A stretch of DNA of 64,000 bases from Bacteroidetes bacterium B1(2017). GTDB lineage: Bacteria > Bacteroidota > Bacteroidia > UKL13-3. The notes beneath the pieces are model-generated. The model did not search any database and was not told the DNA's origin. It saw nothing but the letters and a program-made list of their open reading frames with translations. Location of the stretch: NCBI GenBank assembly GCA_002256395.1, contig NKJG01000001.1, forward strand, positions 1,240,001 to 1,304,000. Reading direction: 5' to 3'. This document shows positions 8,547-18,302 of this stretch, piece by piece (position 1 is the stretch's first letter; every line of letters begins with the position of its first letter). The translations under genes were made by a program, and so were the position numbers.

Positions 8547-10217
8547 CTATTGTTTAGTATTTGCCGCCTCAAATTCACAAACCACTTCATAAATGGTTGT
8601 TTTTCGGCTAATGTGTCCAATATTGGTTTCCAAATCTTGTTTTCTAAGTAATTCTCGAACCGAAATTAGCGCTTCTACAATTTTAAATTGAATGTGCTTA
8701 TTTCTTAATAAGGCTTCCAGTTTAACAATCATTTTTGAGGCTGCCACATCCACATGTGAGGAGGATGAAAAATCCATGATTAGAATTTTTGTAGTTGGAT
8801 ATTGATGGAGTGTAGTTAAAATGGAATCAAATACATATTGTTGATTATAATAAAATAAGGGAGCTTCAACCCTAATAATTAAACAATCTTCAACGAGTTC
8901 ATTTTTCTGATGGATTGAAACGTCTGAATATTTATTTGTTCCTGGTATGCGACCCAGTATGGCTATATGAGGATTATTAGACTTGGAAATAACATAAATA
9001 ATGGATAGAAAAGAGGATATAATAACACCTTTTAAAATACCAAAGAACAGCACCGCAACAATGGCCAAAAAAGCAATATAAAACTCTGCCCTACTTAGCT
9101 TTTTTAGTCGCAATAAATCTTTAATTTTAATAAGATGACTTACGGCAAATAATACCAAAACAGCGAGAGTTATTTCGGGTAGTTTTTCTAAAAGATGGGT
9201 AAAGTAAAGTAATAATACACCTAAGAAAAACGTGCAAAACAATAAGGCAACGGGTGTTTTTGCACCAGCCTGTGAATTTACCTGGCTTTGAGATAAGCCT
9301 CCTGAAATTGGAAAACCACCAGCAAATGCCACGGCAAAGTTTGCAGCCCCCAAGGCTAATAATTCTTGCCTTATATTAGGTGTTTCATTTTCCTGTTCGG
9401 CAAGGGTTCTAGCCACCGAAGAAGATTCAATAAATGCCATTAAAAAACAGCCAAACGACAAACCTAATACCCCATCAATATCTTTGAAATTAATTGATGG
9501 AAAAACTAATTTTGGCAACCCAGATGGTATACTTCCAACCAAGGTTAAACCATTAATTTTATAGGGCGAAATGGCAATAAATAGGATGGAAATTACAACG
9601 AGAAAAAGTGAAATGGGTTTGTCTTTAAAAAAATAGTTTAATACACCTAATAGTCCAAAAGAAGCAATACCAAAAAGCAATACATTTATATTTGAGTGGG
9701 ATATATTCTCGAAGAGGAGGTATACCCTATTGAAAAAATTCGACCCTCCTAGGTTCAAACCTAAAAGTGCAGGTAATTGAGTGGAGGCTATAGAAAGCGC
9801 GGCACCAGTTTTAAAGCCTAATAGAACAGTATCACTTACAAAATTTACGATTGAGCTTAAGCGCAAAAAATAGGCACTTAAGAAAAATACAAATACCCCA
9901 AAAGCACATAATGTTGCAATAGAAATATAGGTTTCAATACTTCCATCACTTAATGCGCTAACACCCGAACCAATCATTAAGGCAATAGCAGAGGTGGGTC
10001 CAATGGCCACCTTTTTTGTGGAAGTAAATAGGGCAAAAAACAAGCCTCCAACTAAACAACAGTATATACCAAATTCAGGGGCCAAGCCAGCTAATGTTGC
10101 ATAAGCCATTGATTCTGGCAATACAAACATGGCAAGGGTAATTCCAGCTATTAAATCCCACCTAAAATTTATTTTGGTATAGGTTTTAAAAGTGTCAACA
10201 ATTGGAAGCAAAACCAT
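8547..10217 (-). CDS. SulP family anion transporter with STAS domain
   Basis: A 556-aa inner-membrane transporter. The N-terminal part (VLPESMAYATLAGLAPEFGIYCC) is the SulP signature, followed by 10-14 hydrophobic segments to about residue 415 and a cytosolic STAS domain (about 430-545). SulP members move sulfate, bicarbonate or other anions; the substrate is not evident. It starts two bases after the stop of the PPK2 gene on the same strand, and cphA lies directly upstream of that, so it is probably the last gene of a cphA-ppk2-sulP transcription unit. Confidence 0.88.
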   Translation of the reverse strand: MVLLPIVDTFKTYTKINFRWDLIAGITLAMFVLPESMAYATLAGLAPEFGIYCCLVGGLFFALFTSTKKVAIGPTSAIALMIGSGVSALSDGSIETYISIATLCAFGVFVFFLSAYFLRLSSIVNFVSDTVLLGFKTGAALSIASTQLPALLGLNLGGSNFFNRVYLLFENISHSNINVLLFGIASFGLLGVLNYFFKDKPISLFLVVISILFIAISPYKINGLTLVGSIPSGLPKLVFPSINFKDIDGVLGLSFGCFLMAFIESSSVARTLAEQENETPNIRQELLALGAANFAVAFAGGFPISGGLSQSQVNSQAGAKTPVALLFCTFFLGVLLLYFTHLLEKLPEITLAVLVLFAVSHLIKIKDLLRLKKLSRAEFYIAFLAIVAVLFFGILKGVIISSFLSIIYVISKSNNPHIAILGRIPGTNKYSDVSIHQKNELVEDCLIIRVEAPLFYYNQQYVFDSILTTLHQYPTTKILIMDFSSSSHVDVAASKMIVKLEALLRNKHIQFKIVEALISVRELLRKQDLETNIGHISRKTTIYEVVCEFEAANTKQ

Positions 10218-10219
10218 GA

Positions 10220-11125
10220 TTAATCTTCCTCTGCTAATAGTGCTGCTTTTGCCTTTTGTATTTCTGCTAATTGCTCTTCACTTACCTTAGGGTATTTAAG
10301 TTTTAATTTTTCAAATTCAAGGTATACAACAGTGCCTAAGCAGATCCGTGTAAACCATTTATCGTCGGCAGGTAAAATGTACCAAGGAGCATGTTCTGTT
10401 GAGGTAGCGCTAAGCATTTCCTCATAAGCTTTCATATATTTATCCCAATGCTGTCTTTCATTGGCATCAGCCATTGAAAATTTCCAGTTTTTTTCTGGCT
10501 TTTCAATTCTATCTAAGAAACGTTTTTTTTGCTCGTCCTTTGATAAATGTAAGAAAAATTTAAGTATTAAAGTTCCGTTTTCACTAAGATTTTTTTCGAA
10601 CCTATTTATTTGCTTAAAACGCTCCTCCCAGAAATCAGAATCTATATCTTTTAATTTTTTAATGCCAGGTATTTTTTCGTTTAAAATATATTCAGGGTGA
10701 ACACGGGTAACAAGTACATTTTCATAATGAGAACGATTGAAAATACCTATTTCACCTTTGCCTGGAAGTTCTAAATAATGACGCCAAAAGTAATCATGAT
10801 TGAGCTCAAGGTGTGAAGGCGCCTTAAAACTAGCAACCTTAACACCCTGAGGGTTGAAGCCTTTCATTACATGTTTTATTACTCCATCTTTTCCAGCAGC
10901 ATCCATAGCTTGCAAGACTATTAAAACGCTGTGTTTGTTTTCGGCAAATAGTTTGTCTTGTAAGAGTGCTAGTTGTTCTAAGCCATGTTGTAATATCTCT
11001 TCACCTTCTTGCTTGGTAAACAGCTTATTTTCAAAATCTGTATCAAACTTCTTTAGCGATACTTTTTTACCTTCCTTAACTTGTAAAGTCTGAAGATATT
11101 TTTGCATTTCCTTTTTAAAGATCAT
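10220..11125 (-). CDS. ppk2: PPK2 family polyphosphate:nucleotide phosphotransferase
   Basis: A 301-aa P-loop kinase that transfers phosphate between polyphosphate and nucleotides. The Walker A segment is LQAMDAAGKDGVIKHVMKG; the following GVKVASFKAPS, the Walker B-like GIFNRSHYENVLVTRVHPEY and the lid KRFLDRIEKPEKNWKFS are diagnostic. The overall pattern looks like class III enzymes, which can phosphorylate AMP and ADP, but class cannot be fixed by eye. It lies 45 bases after the cyanophycin synthetase stop and two bases before sulP, all on one strand, which suggests a link between polyphosphate and an ATP-consuming polymerase. Confidence 0.9.
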   Translation of the reverse strand: MIFKKEMQKYLQTLQVKEGKKVSLKKFDTDFENKLFTKQEGEEILQHGLEQLALLQDKLFAENKHSVLIVLQAMDAAGKDGVIKHVMKGFNPQGVKVASFKAPSHLELNHDYFWRHYLELPGKGEIGIFNRSHYENVLVTRVHPEYILNEKIPGIKKLKDIDSDFWEERFKQINRFEKNLSENGTLILKFFLHLSKDEQKKRFLDRIEKPEKNWKFSMADANERQHWDKYMKAYEEMLSATSTEHAPWYILPADDKWFTRICLGTVVYLEFEKLKLKYPKVSEEQLAEIQKAKAALLAEED

Positions 11126-11170
11126 CGCGTTAAAGTGGTGTTATAAAAGTGTAGATTTTACAAGAAATAC

Positions 11171-13804
11171 TTACATCGTTCCAAATTCCATTTCGCCAGC
11201 ATCGTCCATTTCCTTCAACTTCATAATTTGATCCAATGCATCTGGCACTACATCGCTACAAATAGTTACAAAGCTGTTTTTTGTTGCGTTTTTAATCGCA
11301 AAATCAATGGCTTCAGTTTCTTTTCTAAATACGGTTACCTTTTTGTTGGGATCAACCTGGGTAATTCCTCGCATCATTAAATCAATAATTTCCTGCTCTG
11401 TTCTGCCGCGTAAATTTTTATCTTGTCTAATAACTATTTCATCAAACATTTTAGCTGCCAAAGTTCCGAGGGCTATGGTGTCTTCATCTCTTCTATCACC
11501 TACTCCGGCAATTATTCCAATATGTCTTGCTTCTATTTTAGAGAGCATTTCGGCAATAGCTTCAAAACCTGCTGCATTATGAGCATAATCTACCATTACT
11601 TCAAAGTTTTTGAACCTAAAAATATTCATCCTTCCTGGTGTTTGTGCAGGTCCTGGAATAAATGTTTGAAGTGCAATACGCATATCTTCAATTTTGAAAT
11701 TCCTAACAAAACCAGCCAATAGGGTAGGAAGAATATTTTGAATGTTATAACTAGCCCTGCCGCCATAAGTAAGAGGAATATTAACGGCTTTCTCGACTCT
11801 AATTTTCCAAGTTCCTTTACAAATTGTCACATACCCATTTTCGAAAATAGCAGCTAGGCCACCTGTTTTCATATGAGCTTGAACAATTGGATTATTTTCA
11901 TCCATGGTAAAATAGGCTACCTTACATTTAAGCGAAGCAGCCATCGCAGCGGTCCATTTATTGTCGGCGTTTAATATGGCATAGCCACCTGGTAAAACGC
12001 TATTTGGAACAACCGCTTTCACCCTTGCCAACTGCTCAATTGTATCTATATCTTGTAGCCCCAAATGGTCTTCTGCAATATTAGTTACAATGGCCATATC
12101 GCAATTATGGAATCCAAGTCCTGACCTTAAAATACCACCTCGTGCACACTCTAATACGGCAAAATCAACGGTAGGGTCTTTTAATACAAACTCTGCACTA
12201 ACAGGTCCTGTGCAATCTCCACGCATCATTAATTGATTTTGGATATACACCCCATCTGTGGTGGTGTACCCAACTTTATAACCCATTGTTTTTACCATAT
12301 GAGCCATTAACCTTGTGGTTGTAGTTTTTCCGTTGGTTCCTGTAACTGCTATAATTGGAATTCGTGCCGATGATCCTGGAGGATATAACATGTCTATAAC
12401 AGGTTCGGCAACATTTCTAGGCAAACCTTCTGCAGGATCAATATGCATTCTAAATCCTGGTGCAGCGTTTACCTCTAAAATGGCACCTCCATTATTTTGA
12501 ATTGGCTCACTTAAACTTTCAGCCATTATATCAATTCCGCAAATGTCTAAGCCAATAATTCTTGCTATTCGTTCGCACATAAAAATATTATCAGGATGAA
12601 CATAATCAGTTATGTCTGTTGCCGTTCCTCCAGTGCTTAAATTGGCAGTTGGTTTAAGCCATAATTCTTCACCTTTAGGTAATACACTTTCCAATGTAAG
12701 ATTATTTTTTGCAAGTATATCTAAGGTAAAGTCGTCTACTTTAATACTTGTTAATGTTTTTTCATGTCCAAACCCTCTTCGTGGATCTTGATTGGTAATG
12801 TTAATTAACTCTTGAATGCTATGCTTACCATCGCCTGTAACAGCAGCTGGTTTGCGAATAGCGGCGGCAACATATTTATAATTAATAATTAAGATTCTGT
12901 GATCTAATCCAGTAATATAGCGTTCAACAATTACTCCCCTCGAATATTTTTTAGCTGCCTCTAATCCTCTTACTGCATCCTCATAATTCTTAATATTTGT
13001 AGTTGCTCCTTTGCCATGATTTCCATCTACGGGCTTAGTAACAATTGGATATTTTATACTTTCTATTGCTGCTTGAAGGCCTTCTTCTGTATACACAATC
13101 CTTCCTTTGGGAACAGGAATTTCTGCCGCCTCTAATAAATTTTTAGTTTCTTCTTTGTCGCAAGCAATGTCTACCGCAATACTTCCAGTTGTACTTGCTA
13201 TGGTTGCTCTAATTCTGCGTTGGTTCACACCGTAACCTAGCTGAACCAAAGAATGTTTATTTAATCTGATAAACGGAATTCCTCTTGCCACGGCTTCATC
13301 TACTATGCAGCCTGTGCTAGGCCCAAGCCTATCATCTTCTCTAATTTCACGAAGATTTTGAATGTCATCAGCTAAATCGTAAGGTGTGCCATCAATTAAG
13401 GCTTCTGCTATTTTTACGGATGCTTTAGCTGTATAGATTCCAGCTTTTTCTTCCATATAACTAAATACTACATTGTAAATGCCATGCTTGCCTGTTGTTC
13501 TGGTTCTGCCAAAACCACATTCCATGCCTGCCAATGTTTGTAATTCCAAAGCAATATGTTCAATAACATGGCCCATCCATGTTCCCTCCTCAACCCTACT
13601 AAAAAATCCACCTGGCGAACCTACTGAGCAACGATGCGAAAACATAGATGGAAACAGGGCCTCTAGCCTTTCTTTAAAACCGTCAATCTTATTTGTAGGA
13701 CGTTCCTCCATTTCTTCTAAATCGAGGCGCATTTGAACGAGTTTGTGGCGACGAACACTCCAATAATTTGGGCCACGCATTACCTTAATGTCTAATATTT
13801 TCAT
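11171..13804 (-). CDS. cphA: Cyanophycin synthetase
   Basis: An 877-aa enzyme that builds the Asp-backbone/Arg-side-chain polymer cyanophycin, a nitrogen store, using ATP for each residue. The N-terminal domain (about 1-160) contains HVIEHIALELQ. The ATP-grasp domain (about 210-480) adds Asp and has the glycine loop GNHGKGATTN and EVNAAPG. The MurE-like domain adds Arg and starts with the P-loop GTNGKTTTTR near residue 490, followed by DYAHN and GVGDRRD. Length matches the usual 870-900 aa, and no key motif is missing. Cyanophycinase is divergently encoded 205 bases away; ppk2 and sulP follow on the same strand. Confidence 0.96.
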   Translation of the reverse strand: MKILDIKVMRGPNYWSVRRHKLVQMRLDLEEMEERPTNKIDGFKERLEALFPSMFSHRCSVGSPGGFFSRVEEGTWMGHVIEHIALELQTLAGMECGFGRTRTTGKHGIYNVVFSYMEEKAGIYTAKASVKIAEALIDGTPYDLADDIQNLREIREDDRLGPSTGCIVDEAVARGIPFIRLNKHSLVQLGYGVNQRRIRATIASTTGSIAVDIACDKEETKNLLEAAEIPVPKGRIVYTEEGLQAAIESIKYPIVTKPVDGNHGKGATTNIKNYEDAVRGLEAAKKYSRGVIVERYITGLDHRILIINYKYVAAAIRKPAAVTGDGKHSIQELINITNQDPRRGFGHEKTLTSIKVDDFTLDILAKNNLTLESVLPKGEELWLKPTANLSTGGTATDITDYVHPDNIFMCERIARIIGLDICGIDIMAESLSEPIQNNGGAILEVNAAPGFRMHIDPAEGLPRNVAEPVIDMLYPPGSSARIPIIAVTGTNGKTTTTRLMAHMVKTMGYKVGYTTTDGVYIQNQLMMRGDCTGPVSAEFVLKDPTVDFAVLECARGGILRSGLGFHNCDMAIVTNIAEDHLGLQDIDTIEQLARVKAVVPNSVLPGGYAILNADNKWTAAMAASLKCKVAYFTMDENNPIVQAHMKTGGLAAIFENGYVTICKGTWKIRVEKAVNIPLTYGGRASYNIQNILPTLLAGFVRNFKIEDMRIALQTFIPGPAQTPGRMNIFRFKNFEVMVDYAHNAAGFEAIAEMLSKIEARHIGIIAGVGDRRDEDTIALGTLAAKMFDEIVIRQDKNLRGRTEQEIIDLMMRGITQVDPNKKVTVFRKETEAIDFAIKNATKNSFVTICSDVVPDALDQIMKLKEMDDAGEMEFGTM

Positions 13805-13955
13805 AGGTCGGTTTTTGATGGATTTAATACTTCACAAGATAGCAATGAGAACTATAATTCAAAATTTAATTTCACCTTTGGAGGTATAACTAATTTATGC
13901 TCCCGAGCAGATAGGGATAGTATTTTGTCATTCTTATAGAAAAAAGCAATAAAAG

Positions 13956-13986
13956 TTTGCCTATTTTACTTCGATTCCTATATTCG
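13956..13986 (+). promoter_or_regulatory. Promoter of cphB
   Basis: TTTG (13956-13959), a 19-base spacer and TATATTCG (13979-13986), a one-base variant of the TAnnTTTG element. The predicted leader is about 17 bases. The remaining cphA-cphB intergenic sequence shows no clear operator. Confidence 0.6.
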
Positions 13987-14009
13987 CAACCCATCATATT
14001 GAATTAACA

Positions 14010-14882
14010 TTGGAAAAACCTAAAGGAAAACTCATCTCCATTGGTGGAGCTGAGGATAAAGGAACTGATTTAGAGCAGGGATTTGTACAAAGAAATCGAC
14101 TTAATTTTTTCGAACTTGGAATTCTGAAAAGAATTGTTGACGAGGTAGGAGGAACCCATAAGCGCATTGAAGTAATTACTACCGCCTCCTCCATACCTGA
14201 AGAGGTAGGAGAAAATTATGTTTCGGCTTTTGGTAAAATTGGATGTGTAAACATTGGAATATTACCTATTCGCAATCGCCAAGATGCTGCCTTGCCAGAA
14301 TATGTTGAACGGATTAAAACCTGCGATGGTGTTATGTTTAGCGGCGGTGATCAACTTAGATTAACCAGTATTTTTGGAGGCACAGATATTTATCAAATTC
14401 TTCATGATAGGCTTGAGAATGAAAGCAATTTTGTCATTGCTGGAACAAGTGCGGGTGCAATGGCTATGAGCAATACCATGATTTATCAAGGTAAAAGTGA
14501 TTTGGCACATTTAAAAGGTGAGGTTAAAATTACTACAGGCCTAGCTTTTGTTGCGAATGTAATTATTGATTCACATTTCGATAAGCGTGGTAGATTTAAT
14601 CGTTTGGCTCAAGCAGTTGCGAGTAACCCACAATGCACCGGTATTGGCTTAGGTGAAGACACCGGCGTAGTAATTACCGAAGCAAATCAATTGGAGGTTG
14701 TAGGAAGTGGTGCTGTGGTAATAGTGGATGGAAAAGACATTCAACATTCAAATATTACAGACATTTCTGAAGGATCTCCAATTTCTATTGAAGGTTTAAA
14801 AGTAAATATCTTAGTTAAGGGTAATGGTTACCTTTTAAAGGAGCGTAAATTTCAAGAGTCTGTTATTGTTCTAGCAGAGTAA
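14010..14882 (+). CDS. cphB: Cyanophycinase
   Basis: A 290-aa serine exopeptidase of the S51 type that cuts cyanophycin into beta-Asp-Arg dipeptides. The nucleophile Ser147 sits in AGTSAGAMAMS; the N-terminal KGKLISIGGAEDKG, FSGGDQLRLT and the later IDSHFDKRGRFNRL are family hallmarks. No signal peptide is visible, so it should be cytoplasmic. The start is TTG at 14010: no in-frame ATG exists nearby, and the family's usual N-terminus begins here. Together with the synthetase and the downstream isoaspartyl peptidase it completes a store-and-release cycle. Confidence 0.95.
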   Translation: MEKPKGKLISIGGAEDKGTDLEQGFVQRNRLNFFELGILKRIVDEVGGTHKRIEVITTASSIPEEVGENYVSAFGKIGCVNIGILPIRNRQDAALPEYVERIKTCDGVMFSGGDQLRLTSIFGGTDIYQILHDRLENESNFVIAGTSAGAMAMSNTMIYQGKSDLAHLKGEVKITTGLAFVANVIIDSHFDKRGRFNRLAQAVASNPQCTGIGLGEDTGVVITEANQLEVVGSGAVVIVDGKDIQHSNITDISEGSPISIEGLKVNILVKGNGYLLKERKFQESVIVLAE

Positions 14883-14913
14883 AACATTTTAAGTGAAGGA
14901 GAGTTTAGTTGAT

Positions 14914-15072
14914 ATGCATCGTTTAAGTGATAAAGACATTGAAATAAGAGAAGAGTTTCATTCTTTTATAGCCGAAGTGCCCGAAATACCTGGTTGTTCG
15001 GCCATTGGAGCTACGGCAAATGAAGCAATAGAAAATTTAAAAGCAATAATTTCTGAATTGGATTTAAATTAA
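14914..15072 (+). CDS. Small HicB-like protein
   Basis: A 52-aa open frame downstream of cphB on the same strand. The segment AEVPEIPGCSAIGATANEAIENLK matches in outline the core of HicB-type antitoxins (a VPELPGCxAxGxTxxEAxxN pattern). No HicA-like toxin gene is next to it and there is no DNA-binding domain, so it is either a stand-alone HicB-fold protein or a remnant. An AGGAG lies 12 bases before the ATG; a GTG at 14893 would add seven residues. Its place between cphB and the isoaspartyl peptidase gene could mean a role in the module, which is speculative. Confidence 0.6.
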   Translation: MHRLSDKDIEIREEFHSFIAEVPEIPGCSAIGATANEAIENLKAIISELDLN

Positions 15073-15085
15073 ATTCTTCTAGACG

Positions 15086-16024
15086 TTATTTATAGATAGC
15101 TATTTGCATGGGTTCATTGTTTTTTACCCATGCCCTATACATACCTTCTGAGTTAAATGGTAGTTCAATATTTCCAACAGTATCTATAGCTATTAAGCCA
15201 CCTTCTCCGCCAAATTTTACTAGCTTATCCTTAACTACATATTCGCAGGCTTCTTTTAAACTAAGACCCTTGTATTCCATTAAACAAGATATATCATAGG
15301 CAACAACAGCTCTTATGAAATACTCGCCGTGCCCTGTGCACGAAATGGCGCAGGTGTTATTGTTTGCGTAGGTTCCAGCACCAATCATTGGACTATCACC
15401 TACTCGTCCAAATCTTTTATTCGTCATACCACCGGTGCTAGTGGCTGCGGCTAAATTTCCATAGCTATCTAAGGCAACTGCACCTACCGTACCAAATTTT
15501 TTTTCGCCTGTTTCAAGTTTATCACTATGATCCATTTGATACGTATCTGTGTGCTTCACATCCTGCCATTGTTGATAGCGTTCCTCTGTATAAAAGTAAT
15601 CGTCGGTTTCAAAAAGTACTCCCTGAGTTTTAGCAAACACTTCAGCTTCGCTTCCACATAGAAAAACGTGTCCCGATTTTTCTTTAATTATACGAGCTAA
15701 TTTTATTGGGTTTCTTATCTTGCTTACTCCACTTACAGCACCTGCTTCCAGGGTTTTGCCATCCATAATGGAGGCATCCATTTCGTGGGTACCCTTGTTT
15801 GTAAAAACAGCGCCCTTACCAGCATTAAATAAAGGAAAATCTTCCAAAGAAGCTACTGCTGCTTCAACCGCATCCAAGCTGCTTCCCCCATTTTGTAATA
15901 TGGCTGTACCTATTGATAAAGCAGTTGATAGGCCTAATTTATAGGTTGCCTCCTTTTCTGCGGTCATCAAAGAGGGCAATATGGTACCCGCGCCACCATG
16001 AATAGCGAATGAGAATTTTTTCAT
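15086..16024 (-). CDS. iaaA: Isoaspartyl peptidase/L-asparaginase, plant type
   Basis: A 312-aa Ntn-hydrolase precursor that cleaves itself and then hydrolyses isoaspartyl dipeptides. The mature N-terminal nucleophile is Thr179 in KFGTVGAVALD, with the substrate loop GRVGDSPMIGAGTYANN and TGHGEYFIR behind it. It lacks a signal peptide. Next to cyanophycinase its natural job is likely cleavage of beta-Asp-Arg into Asp and Arg, the last step of cyanophycin use. It is convergent to the small HicB-like gene (13-base gap). All catalytic elements appear intact. Confidence 0.94.
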   Translation of the reverse strand: MKKFSFAIHGGAGTILPSLMTAEKEATYKLGLSTALSIGTAILQNGGSSLDAVEAAVASLEDFPLFNAGKGAVFTNKGTHEMDASIMDGKTLEAGAVSGVSKIRNPIKLARIIKEKSGHVFLCGSEAEVFAKTQGVLFETDDYFYTEERYQQWQDVKHTDTYQMDHSDKLETGEKKFGTVGAVALDSYGNLAAATSTGGMTNKRFGRVGDSPMIGAGTYANNNTCAISCTGHGEYFIRAVVAYDISCLMEYKGLSLKEACEYVVKDKLVKFGGEGGLIAIDTVGNIELPFNSEGMYRAWVKNNEPMQIAIYK

Positions 16025-16081
16025 AAAAAAGTAATTAGGTTAGCTTTAAGCTGAAGAACAAAAGTAAAGAGAATTTGTTAA

Positions 16082-16846
16082 CTACCACTCGGCAGTTGGG
16101 TCATATCTAAATACTTCACTCATTTCTTCTACTAAGGGTAAAAGATGTTCGGTATGCTGTCCTTTTCTTCCGCCAAACACAGGTTTCCAAGTTCCAGAAT
16201 CAGGTATTTTTATTCCTGCTTTTAGGATATATGGAGTAATATTCGACATCCACTTTTCTTGCAAACTTTGCTCACCAACAAATATTCCTTCTGCCTTTAA
16301 AAGGTCTTCATTTGGACCTTCTTCAAACATTCCTAAAGCATAATTCCAAGCTTCATTAAAGGCAGCTTGCATTCTAGTATGACTTTCTTCGTTGGCCGAA
16401 CCAAGTTTGGTAAACCAGGTATTTGCATGAAAAACGTGATACTTTAGTTCGCCTTTAACCTTGCGAGCTACTTTAGCCAAAGGCTCATAGCTTGATTGCG
16501 CTAAGAATTCAAAACGCAACTGGTCGGCATGGTCATATAAAAAATGACGTACTAAACTAAAATCATATTCACCGTTTGGAAGCTCAACTAGTATTGAATT
16601 ATGGAACTGATTTGCATTACGAGTAAAGGCAACAGTATCGGGTTCTTGCTCACCTAATTCTTGCAATAAAGTATAAATTGCTTGAGCTTGGCCAATTTTA
16701 TCTTGAGCCATACTACTAAAGGAAATATCTTCTTCCAATATGGGCCCCAAGCCTGTCCATTCACTATTTCTATGACCAATTATTAATAAATCATCGGCCA
16801 TTTTATAAAGCATTTCTTTTAATGCTATGTTCGTATTTGAATTCAT
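16082..16846 (-). CDS. paaC: Phenylacetyl-CoA epoxidase subunit PaaC
   Basis: A 254-aa structural subunit of the ring-1,2-phenylacetyl-CoA epoxidase, pairing with PaaA. The N-terminal MADDLLIIGHRNSEWTGLGP and the middle region (FHANTWFTKLGSANEESHTRMQ) are typical. It retains the ferritin-like fold but, as in the family, is a non-catalytic scaffold. It begins seven bases after paaB. Downstream on this strand is iaaA rather than paaD or paaE, so the operon stops here. Confidence 0.93.
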   Translation of the reverse strand: MNSNTNIALKEMLYKMADDLLIIGHRNSEWTGLGPILEEDISFSSMAQDKIGQAQAIYTLLQELGEQEPDTVAFTRNANQFHNSILVELPNGEYDFSLVRHFLYDHADQLRFEFLAQSSYEPLAKVARKVKGELKYHVFHANTWFTKLGSANEESHTRMQAAFNEAWNYALGMFEEGPNEDLLKAEGIFVGEQSLQEKWMSNITPYILKAGIKIPDSGTWKPVFGGRKGQHTEHLLPLVEEMSEVFRYDPTAEW

Positions 16847-16853
16847 AAATATG

Positions 16854-17219
16854 CTAAACTCCCTTTTTATATTTGTTAATTTTCTCCATTACCTTATAGC
16901 CTCCAGCTTCTCTGTATTGCTTTTCAGGAACGGTATCAAAAATATCCGAATCGTCATATTCAGAAGCATACACATCTCTTGTTTTTACTACCCAAATATT
17001 GGCACTTAAACCTCTACGGCCATATTGCTCTTTAGCAAAAATAAAGGCCATTTCTGCATTTGGTGCATGTACTATACCTACGTGCATGTGTTGGTCGCCA
17101 CGCTTCTTTTGATGAAATACTTCATATGTTTCCCATTGGTCTAACTCGTTTAAAGGAGCTATTGGGTTTTCGAGCTCTATTTCTGCTCTGTTTATTCTTG
17201 GATCAAGTGATTTTATCAT
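16854..17219 (-). CDS. paaB: Phenylacetyl-CoA epoxidase subunit PaaB
   Basis: A 121-aa small subunit of the epoxidase. The motifs WETYEVFHQKKRGDQHMHVG and NAEMAFIFAKEQYGRRG are the PaaB signature. PaaB probably organises higher-order assembly of the PaaA-PaaC dimers. It lies between paaA (50 bases upstream) and paaC (seven bases downstream), consistent with one transcript. The protein is slightly longer than the E. coli subunit (95 aa), with extra residues at both ends. Confidence 0.93.
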   Translation of the reverse strand: MIKSLDPRINRAEIELENPIAPLNELDQWETYEVFHQKKRGDQHMHVGIVHAPNAEMAFIFAKEQYGRRGLSANIWVVKTRDVYASEYDDSDIFDTVPEKQYREAGGYKVMEKINKYKKGV

Positions 17220-17269
17220 ATGTTTTTGTTTTGTTCCGAACCTAAAAGGTTAGGAAGGATAAAATAGTA

Positions 17270-18256
17270 TTAGGCTAGTGGAACCATATATTTTGATTCA
17301 CTAGTATTTAAGGCTTCCCTTACCCAGCGACCACGTTCTTCGGCATTTCTGCGCACAGCCAAACGCTCTGCGTTGCAAGGGCCATCGCCATTTACAACAC
17401 GTTTAAATTCATCCCAATCTGGTTCGGTATATTCCCATTTACCTTCTGCATTTTTCTTCAAATTTGGATCAGGAACTGTTAAACCTAAATCCCAAATTTT
17501 TGGTACATACATATTTAAGAATTGTTGGCGCATATCATCATTACTTGCCATCTTAACTTTCCATCTCATTAATATTTCTGTATGATTCGAAATTTTATCA
17601 GAAGGTCCGAAGAAGTGCATAATTGGTGGCCACCAGCGGGTTAATGCTCCTTGAACCATTTCGCGTTGTTTAGGTGTACCTGTTGCAAGTGTAACCACGT
17701 TGTCGTGACCATATTTTAAGTGGAACGATTCTTCTGTACATATACGGTCTAATGCTCTGCAATATGGTCCGTAACTACCCTTTGCATTTGCTACTTGATT
17801 GATAATTGCACCAGCATCAATTAACCAAGCAATGATACACGCATCTGCCCAAGTAAATGCTGGGTAATTAAACACGTTTGAATATTTAGATTTACCTGTA
17901 ATTAAATCGTTAATCATAGCTTCTCTACTTTTTCCAAGTGTTTCGGCAGCACTATAAAGTAATTGTGCATGTCCAACTTCATCTTGTACTTTAGCCATTA
18001 AAGCCAATTTTCGTTTAAATCCAGGTGCACGAGTAATCCAAGTACCTTCTGGTAAAGCGCCAATAATTTCGCTGTGTGCATGTTGTTCTATCATACGAAT
18101 CAACTGCTTGCGATACTCTTTAGGCATCCAGTCTTTTGGTTCAATTTTTTCGCCTCTGGCAATTCTTGCCTCAAACTCAGCTAACTTTTGAGGGTCTTCA
18201 CCGGCAACCATCATTGCTGCCTTGTCATTTGGATCGATGTAAGCGTTTCCGTACAT
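17270..18256 (-). CDS. paaA: Phenylacetyl-CoA epoxidase catalytic subunit PaaA
   Basis: A 328-aa di-iron monooxygenase subunit that epoxidises the ring of phenylacetyl-CoA with O2. The ferritin-like ligands are visible in the helices [32 protein letters not shown] and [15 protein letters not shown] (E, ExxH, E, ExxH pattern). The C-terminal part is the conserved [13 protein letters not shown]. It is the first structural gene after the TetR regulator (46-base gap). The electron-supplying reductase PaaE and the Fe-S protein PaaD are not in the window. Confidence 0.95.
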   Translation of the reverse strand: MYGNAYIDPNDKAAMMVAGEDPQKLAEFEARIARGEKIEPKDWMPKEYRKQLIRMIEQHAHSEIIGALPEGTWITRAPGFKRKLALMAKVQDEVGHAQLLYSAAETLGKSREAMINDLITGKSKYSNVFNYPAFTWADACIIAWLIDAGAIINQVANAKGSYGPYCRALDRICTEESFHLKYGHDNVVTLATGTPKQREMVQGALTRWWPPIMHFFGPSDKISNHTEILMRWKVKMASNDDMRQQFLNMYVPKIWDLGLTVPDPNLKKNAEGKWEYTEPDWDEFKRVVNGDGPCNAERLAVRRNAEERGRWVREALNTSESKYMVPLA

Positions 18257-18302
18257 ATATTTCTGTTTTATTTTCTTTTTGTTTAATAGGTATAGGGCCG
18301 AA

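Noticed and set aside
17231..17256. CCTAA/TTAGG inverted repeat between paaA and paaB
   Set aside because: The arms are only five bases; it is too short to claim as a regulatory site.
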